A stretch of DNA of 11,591 bases. Origin: Hamiltosporidium magnivora. Taxonomy: Eukaryota; Microsporidia; Dubosqiidae. The stretch spans positions 1 through 11,591 of the forward strand of contig PITI01000497.1 of assembly GCA_004325065.1 (NCBI GenBank), in the 5' to 3' direction. The translations under genes and the position numbers were made by a program. The notes below the pieces were generated by a model. The model was not told where the DNA came from. It saw nothing but the letters and a program-made list of their open reading frames with translations, and made no database searches. Shown here in pieces: positions 7,640 through 11,591 of the stretch (positions are counted from its first letter, which is position 1; every line of letters begins with the position of its first letter).

Positions 7640-8400
7640 TTTAAAGCCATATCGTTCAAAATGTCAGTATTATATTTCTCAAATGTATATCTTAGAGGCT
7701 ATGAAATTTTTAAACGCAGCCCAATACTTCATCCTAATTATAAAGTAATCTAAATCTATATCATCGAATCAGAAGCTTAAAAAAACCATGACAATTGATA
7801 GATGTCTCGAATAGATAAGCGCATGATCGATTTGATTGAATGTCATTCTATATTGTTCTCTCCACGTGAATTTATATATTATTTTATAGAAGAGATGAAA
7901 ACTTGAAATCAACTTGCGTTTACCCGTTTCTTAACAAATTACTCGATTCGATTGTTAGTGATTTCAGAATCCAAAATTTTTTTTTCAATGTTGGGCCTGG
8001 ACCATATCTCCTTTCTCATATTGCATTAAAAACACCCATAACAATTTTATTATCATTTCGAAAAATGTTTTCGTAAATGCATGTATCTTTTTTAAAATGC
8101 TTCTTTTATTTTATTTATAGTTTCTTCAGTAGAGGCTTGAACACATATCAATATCGCTAAAGAAGCTTCCGTTGATTATTATTGAACGTTCGTTACATAT
8201 TGGGTTTGTATCCAGAAACGTTTAGCACCAGAAAACAGTGTATTCCTTTTTTTTTCATCACGTTTGTTACTTTCCATTTGATTTTTTTTAAACCAAAAAT
8301 ATCCATTTTATATTTCCTTATTTTTCTTGATAGATTCGATAATGAACCTTATTAAAAAATGCTACACAACCTTCATGCTCCCATTTAAATTAAACATTTC
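7640..8400 (-). pseudogene. Endonuclease/exonuclease/phosphatase-fold domain of the LINE relic, active site mutated
   Basis: In working elements this domain nicks the target DNA to prime reverse transcription. The visible order of family blocks is preserved: the 'gL.E.kW' block, an APT-like block (QAST), 'GDFNA', 'TW....QID' and 'DxDSDHyl'. Three key residues are replaced. The catalytic Glu is Lys (codon 8285-8283), the Asp of GDFNA is Val (8033-8031), and the SDH triad is LDY (about 7753-7745). The QID Asp is kept. At least three frame changes and several stops (for example after KPNM near 8196) break the frame. Of these changes, Glu to Lys, Ser to Leu and His to Tyr fit single C-to-T or G-to-A transitions. 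Confidence 0.75.
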
Positions 8401-8810
8401 TTATTAGTATTTTTTGATCGGTTTTTATAATTACTTTTATTTGGGTCAGATTTCGTAGCAATATAGTTTCACTATATAAGAGTTTTATTACTCCTATACT
8501 CAACACATTTCCTTATTAGAGCTTAAGACCGACAGATAAACTTTGATATATCTCTGAAGAAGTTTACAATTATATATTGCATCTCTTAATTTGGCTGTGG
8601 TAAACAAGCTCCATTATTTTTGTAGTGCATCAATTTTAATTAATACTATTTTTTTTGTAAGTGCTAAAAACTTCCTATTGTGTTTCGTTTCAGAACATGT
8701 GCCGCATATTAAGGCTAAAAAAGTATTAGATACTTTCCATTAATTTTGAAAAGTTCCTTGAATGATTTACTAAATTTGCATTTGTAAATCTAAAATCTGC
8801 AAGATTTTAT
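8401..8810. other. Region upstream of the LINE relic, no gene seen
   Basis: On the minus strand this would be the 5' untranslated part of the retrotransposon or flanking DNA. Only short open frames are visible. No second ORF with gag-like CCHC motifs is seen. Confidence 0.45.
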
Positions 8811-9071
8811 TCATTCATTTTCACGGATTTTTGGCTGGTATGGCTCAAATTCGATATTACGCTCAAACATAGATAATTTTTGAAATTTTGGTACATTTTG
8901 AAAAATTGCGCCGTTTTTTCTCGTTTGTTCAGCATTGTTTTTTCGTGTTTTATGATATACTTTTTGCAAAAAAGACCGAAATAACGTATATATACAAAAT
9001 ATTCCTGACTGTATTGTTTTATTTGCAATCTTTTTTGTTTTTAGTGGCTTGTTTCGGTATTTGTTGTCCAT
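8811..9071 (-). CDS. Small hypothetical ORF, 86 residues
   Basis: This frame starts at a genuine ATG and runs to TGA. The product is basic and starts MDNKYRNKPLKTKKIANK; it contains a short hydrophobic stretch (IFCIYTLFRSFL) and ends FEPYQPKIRENE. Its local GC content is slightly above the surroundings and CG-containing codons (CGT, CGG, ACG) occur. A stop lies two codons before the ATG. No CCC start signal or recognisable domain is present. It may be a small gene, a fragment of an older gene, or chance. A plus-strand frame over the same bases lacks an ATG and is hydrophobic, as expected for an antisense shadow of a basic ORF. Confidence 0.3.
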   Translation of the reverse strand: MDNKYRNKPLKTKKIANKTIQSGIFCIYTLFRSFLQKVYHKTRKNNAEQTRKNGAIFQNVPKFQKLSMFERNIEFEPYQPKIRENE

Positions 9072-9109
9072 TACTTACGTTTTTGAGTAAAGCACTGCGG
9101 CTTATCTAA

Positions 9110-9637
9110 AAAGTATGAGTTTTGAATGTTCGTGATACGCTATGATAAGTTTCACGAAATTCAAGTATTTTATAGTATTTTGATTCCGCTTTTCGTGCAA
9201 TCTATTTCATTTTAATAATGATTTTTTCAGCTAGAAATTTTTAAATCCATTTGAATCTAATTGTTATTTTAAACTGAATAAATATAAACTCTAAGTTGAG
9301 TAATTCAGTATAAACATAGAAAGCTAACATATAATATATTTTTGATTTAATTTGATTGTGAAATGTGTGTAAAAATTAAATGCAGTTTGAGATTGGTACA
9401 AGTCTCCCTTTTTAAAAATTAGACAAAACAATACAGCATACGTTCATTCTTACTATGTAACCATGAAATCTGAAAATACTTTAGTTGATAAAACTCTGGG
9501 AAAGCAAATATAAAAATACTTATGATTTTTCATCTAGATAATTATTTTTTAAGTTTTATGTCATTATAAAATGAATATTATTTGCGATTTCGTTATCGCA
9601 AACTCGTTTTTATTCCATGCAATATTATTTTTATCTT
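9110..9637. other. AT-rich stretch without gene
   Basis: The only structure seen is an 8-bp inverted repeat, TTTGCGAT (9581-9588) and ATCGCAAA (9595-9602), with a six-base loop. Otherwise the stretch is low-complexity. Confidence 0.5.
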
Positions 9638-9853
9638 CTATAATTTATCAATCAAATATATAAATTTATGCATATTAAATGTGGAATGACATACCACCTC
9701 CCTCCTATGCCATCTGTAACACCCCCGGGACTGAAATATCCTATAAAAAGCTTTCATATTTGAAATAACACATCTCTCCTTACGTTCTTCAATTTGTTTT
9801 TCGCCAAATTCAAATCTGTAAAAATTCTCATCCGAAAATCCTTGGATCTGCAA
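9638..9853 (-). pseudogene. Cys/His/Trp-containing coding trace, 71 codons
   Basis: This frame is open for 71 codons and lacks an ATG (it begins at TTG), so it is a fragment if real. It includes FYRFEFGEKQIEERKE and SRGCYRWHRREVVCHSTFN, and it has an unusually GC-rich core (CCCGGG at 9726-9731). The cluster of C, W and H resembles the start of a zinc-binding transposase domain (FLYWCH/MULE type) only vaguely, and key spacing is not convincing. It could be a relic of another mobile element. Confidence 0.3.
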
Positions 9854-9859
9854 TTAATA

Positions 9860-10464
9860 TTTATTGCTTTTTTTGGCGGAAAAAAATCGTTCTGCAGAAA
9901 AAAAAATCTCTATACAATAACAACAGAATGAAATTGGCAGATTGATTAAAAAAATATAGAAAATTAAAGAATTTAGAAGAAACTTATTCAATTTCAATTT
10001 TATTTTCTTTATATCCATTTATCTATTTCTTCACCTTTAGTTGTTTTCTACCATTCCTCCTCTATTTATAATACTTATTCTATATATAAATAAAAATTTG
10101 AAACATTAAAAGCTAATAAAATACATTTCAAGAAAACTTAAAAAGGCTTTAGAAAGATTTGGCTTTTTAACATGTAGTGTTGTACGATTTTACGCTAAAT
10201 TATCTTATATTTAAGAGAAGATAATAAAGAAAGCTGGAAAGATAATATTATAAGATATTTTTTTACCGAATCTTCTTCAATCTGTTCTTAAAAACGTTTT
10301 ATATATGGCTATATTCTTTATTTAGAATTTTTATCCTATTATTCACTGGAATATCTACTACTATCTATTTTTCTTCAACAAAATATCCATCAAAAGCCTT
10401 TCTACTGTTAGATGTATTAGTATAAAATATTTTTTCAATAAAACATAATCACCTATATTTAAGT
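9860..10464. other. AT-rich stretch without recognisable feature
   Basis: Poly-A/T tracts and short open frames only. On the minus strand it would lie beyond the C-terminal end of the integrase relic and could include its remaining tail or terminal repeat, but nothing diagnostic is visible. Confidence 0.45.
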
Positions 10465-11535
10465 TTAATTGATTTGACTAGCTGTTTGCAATCTTTGATT
10501 TACTATAGGAAAAAAATGATTCATGACACAATCATGCTGTTCATGATTATAATTGAAATCTAGGTTTCCGCTAATGTCCAAGCATTGCATTACATTCATT
10601 TTCTGATAACAAGTCATCAGTTTCAAAAATTTCGAAATTTTCAATTTGAATATTATATTTACTTTGACCATGAAACTGCATAAACGGAAAAGGTTTGTTG
10701 CACTATGAATAGTAAAGTTATACATATGAATTTTAGACTCTAACACATCAAACCATCTTTCCTCTACATTTTTTGAAAGAGTTTTTCCAAACTATCTTTT
10801 TAACTTTTGATAAACTCTTTCCTATTGAGAATTGCGCACGTGGATTTCTAGGTCTTCTGTGGATCATTCTTATATTTAGACATCTATGAAATATATTAAA
10901 CAATTGCTTTGAAAATTATTAACCATTATCTACTTGAATTGATATAAGCACACCAAAATTCATAAATATATATCCTAACGAATTTTAATCGATTGAGCAC
11001 CTTTATCAAACAATTTAAATGACCATAAAAATTAGTATATGTGTCTTTGACCTCTAAATTTCAAGAATATCTATCATTATATTCTAAATATCGCCCCAGA
11101 TCCATGCAATTCATAATATTCTATCATATTTTTCGTTATTGTATTAACCTAGATGTCTTGAATGGTATTTAGACTATTATATCACAAATAAGCTTCACAT
11201 TTTCTCACAAAAGACTTGATAATTCTTGATTGAATAGCATTATATTTTTATGGATATCATACACCATTTTATTCATTCCAGGATGACTCGAAGCAGACTC
11301 ATCATTGAAAATTATTTAAATAATTCAAATTCAAAAATAGCCTTCTTTTAAATCTAATCGGAATTTTTTAATGAATGAAGATTGTTAATTATAACAAAAA
11401 AAACTGCCTTTTTTCTAAAAATTCTTCTCTGTTCACTGTTAAGGTTATTTAAATAATTTTTAGAAGAGGTATATTCTATTATATTCACCTTTTCTAAAAG
11501 CGATTTAATTTCTAATACTTTCACCGTGAAGGTTG
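10465..11535 (-). mobile_element. Decayed DDE integrase of an LTR-retrotransposon or KRBA2/Ginger-type element
   Basis: Read on the minus strand, the H2C2 zinc-binding and rve integrase blocks appear in order. KKAVFFVIINNL is near 11400. SSHPGMNKMVYDIH (HPG at 11285-11277) follows, then IIKSFVRKCEAY around 11220-11188, where the second Cys of the CxxC pair is Tyr. The first catalytic Asp is in MIDILEI (11071-11069) and the second in VDNG (10930-10928). HRRPRNPRAQ (10861-10832) matches the family's HGRPRxPxxQG, and the catalytic Glu position is Gly (10822-10820). VEERWFDVLESKIHMYNFT and HSATN follow. The two Asp codons and the Glu position share one frame, and exactly 35 codons separate the second Asp from the Glu position. 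Stops sit right after DNG and at many other places. The 5' end may continue past the right edge. Confidence 0.75.
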
Positions 11536-11591
11536 AAACTTAACTAAATTAAAAAATATTAAAAACATCTTAAATGATTTTAAATTAGATG

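Larger units (their letters stand above)
6850..8400 (-). mobile_element. Decayed non-LTR retrotransposon (endonuclease, linker, start of RT; RT core lost)
   Basis: Read on the minus strand with several frame changes and stops, this region follows the layout of the LINE protein with an apurinic-type endonuclease (RTE/CFDP2-like). The endonuclease N-terminus starts near 8396. MDIFGLKKIKW lies at 8306-8274, where the family has an active-site Glu. QASTEETINKIKEAF follows. MGVFNA lies at 8039-8022, where the family has MGDFNA. FTWREQ begins at 7870, NQIDHALI at 7837-7814 and DLDY at 7756-7745, where the family has SDH. A linker follows (YNTDILNDMALKKNMQELRL, then LRQELMQTHFKGVVKEIRRL near 7390-7330). 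The last recognisable part is the pre-RT segment (DEPMKWQGDILRENIFEFI from 6990). After ILKP (6870-6859) similarity ends. The element is non-functional. Confidence 0.75.

Noticed and set aside
7541..7753. Two overlapping plus-strand ORFs of 66-70 codons
   Set aside because: Both are antisense to the LINE endonuclease/linker relic, whose minus-strand reading contains recognisable family blocks.
1..11591. CRISPR array, prophage, toxin-antitoxin or other prokaryotic defence system
   Set aside because: No regularly spaced direct repeats, ribosome binding sites or operon-like gene packing; the sequence reads as eukaryotic.

Overview
The window looks like nuclear DNA of a very AT-rich eukaryote, most likely a microsporidian with a large, transposon-rich genome (Hamiltosporidium-like). 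That assignment is an inference. It rests on the base composition, a compact intron-less gene whose ATG directly follows CCCC with a TATA-like box about 25 bases upstream, poly(A) signals overlapping or close to the stop codon, and the relic mobile elements. No bacterial operon structure, CRISPR array, tRNA or intact transposon is visible.

Layout. Positions 1-265 hold a minus-strand fragment resembling large-subunit rRNA (end of domain IV and start of domain V) with core deletions. Positions 266-1190 are mostly AT-rich filler containing a 40-base near-perfect palindrome at 728-767. Positions 1466-2353 carry stop-riddled minus-strand coding traces of an unknown gene. Positions 3254-3355 form a GC-richer island with nested hairpins ending in T8. 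Positions 4309-5961 hold the only well-preserved gene: a plus-strand, about 550-residue protein with an N-terminal signal-peptide-like segment and a C-terminal membrane anchor. Two opposite one-base frameshifts, both in A homopolymers, interrupt it. A 68-bp tandem duplication follows at 6012-6147.

The right half is dominated by decayed mobile elements on the minus strand. Positions 6850-8400 are a non-LTR retrotransposon relic: an apurinic-type endonuclease with mutated active-site residues, a linker and the approach to the reverse transcriptase, whose core is missing. Positions 10465-11535 are a DDE integrase relic of the H2C2 plus rve type (KRBA2/Ginger/gypsy-like). It keeps two Asp positions, has lost the Glu, and has exact D-35-E spacing. 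Other coding traces are short and unassigned.

The genes do not form a pathway. One probable host gene sits in a transposon graveyard. I found no convincing new multi-gene system. The most interesting items are the compensating homopolymer frameshifts, the structured GC island, the palindrome and the deleted rRNA fragment.
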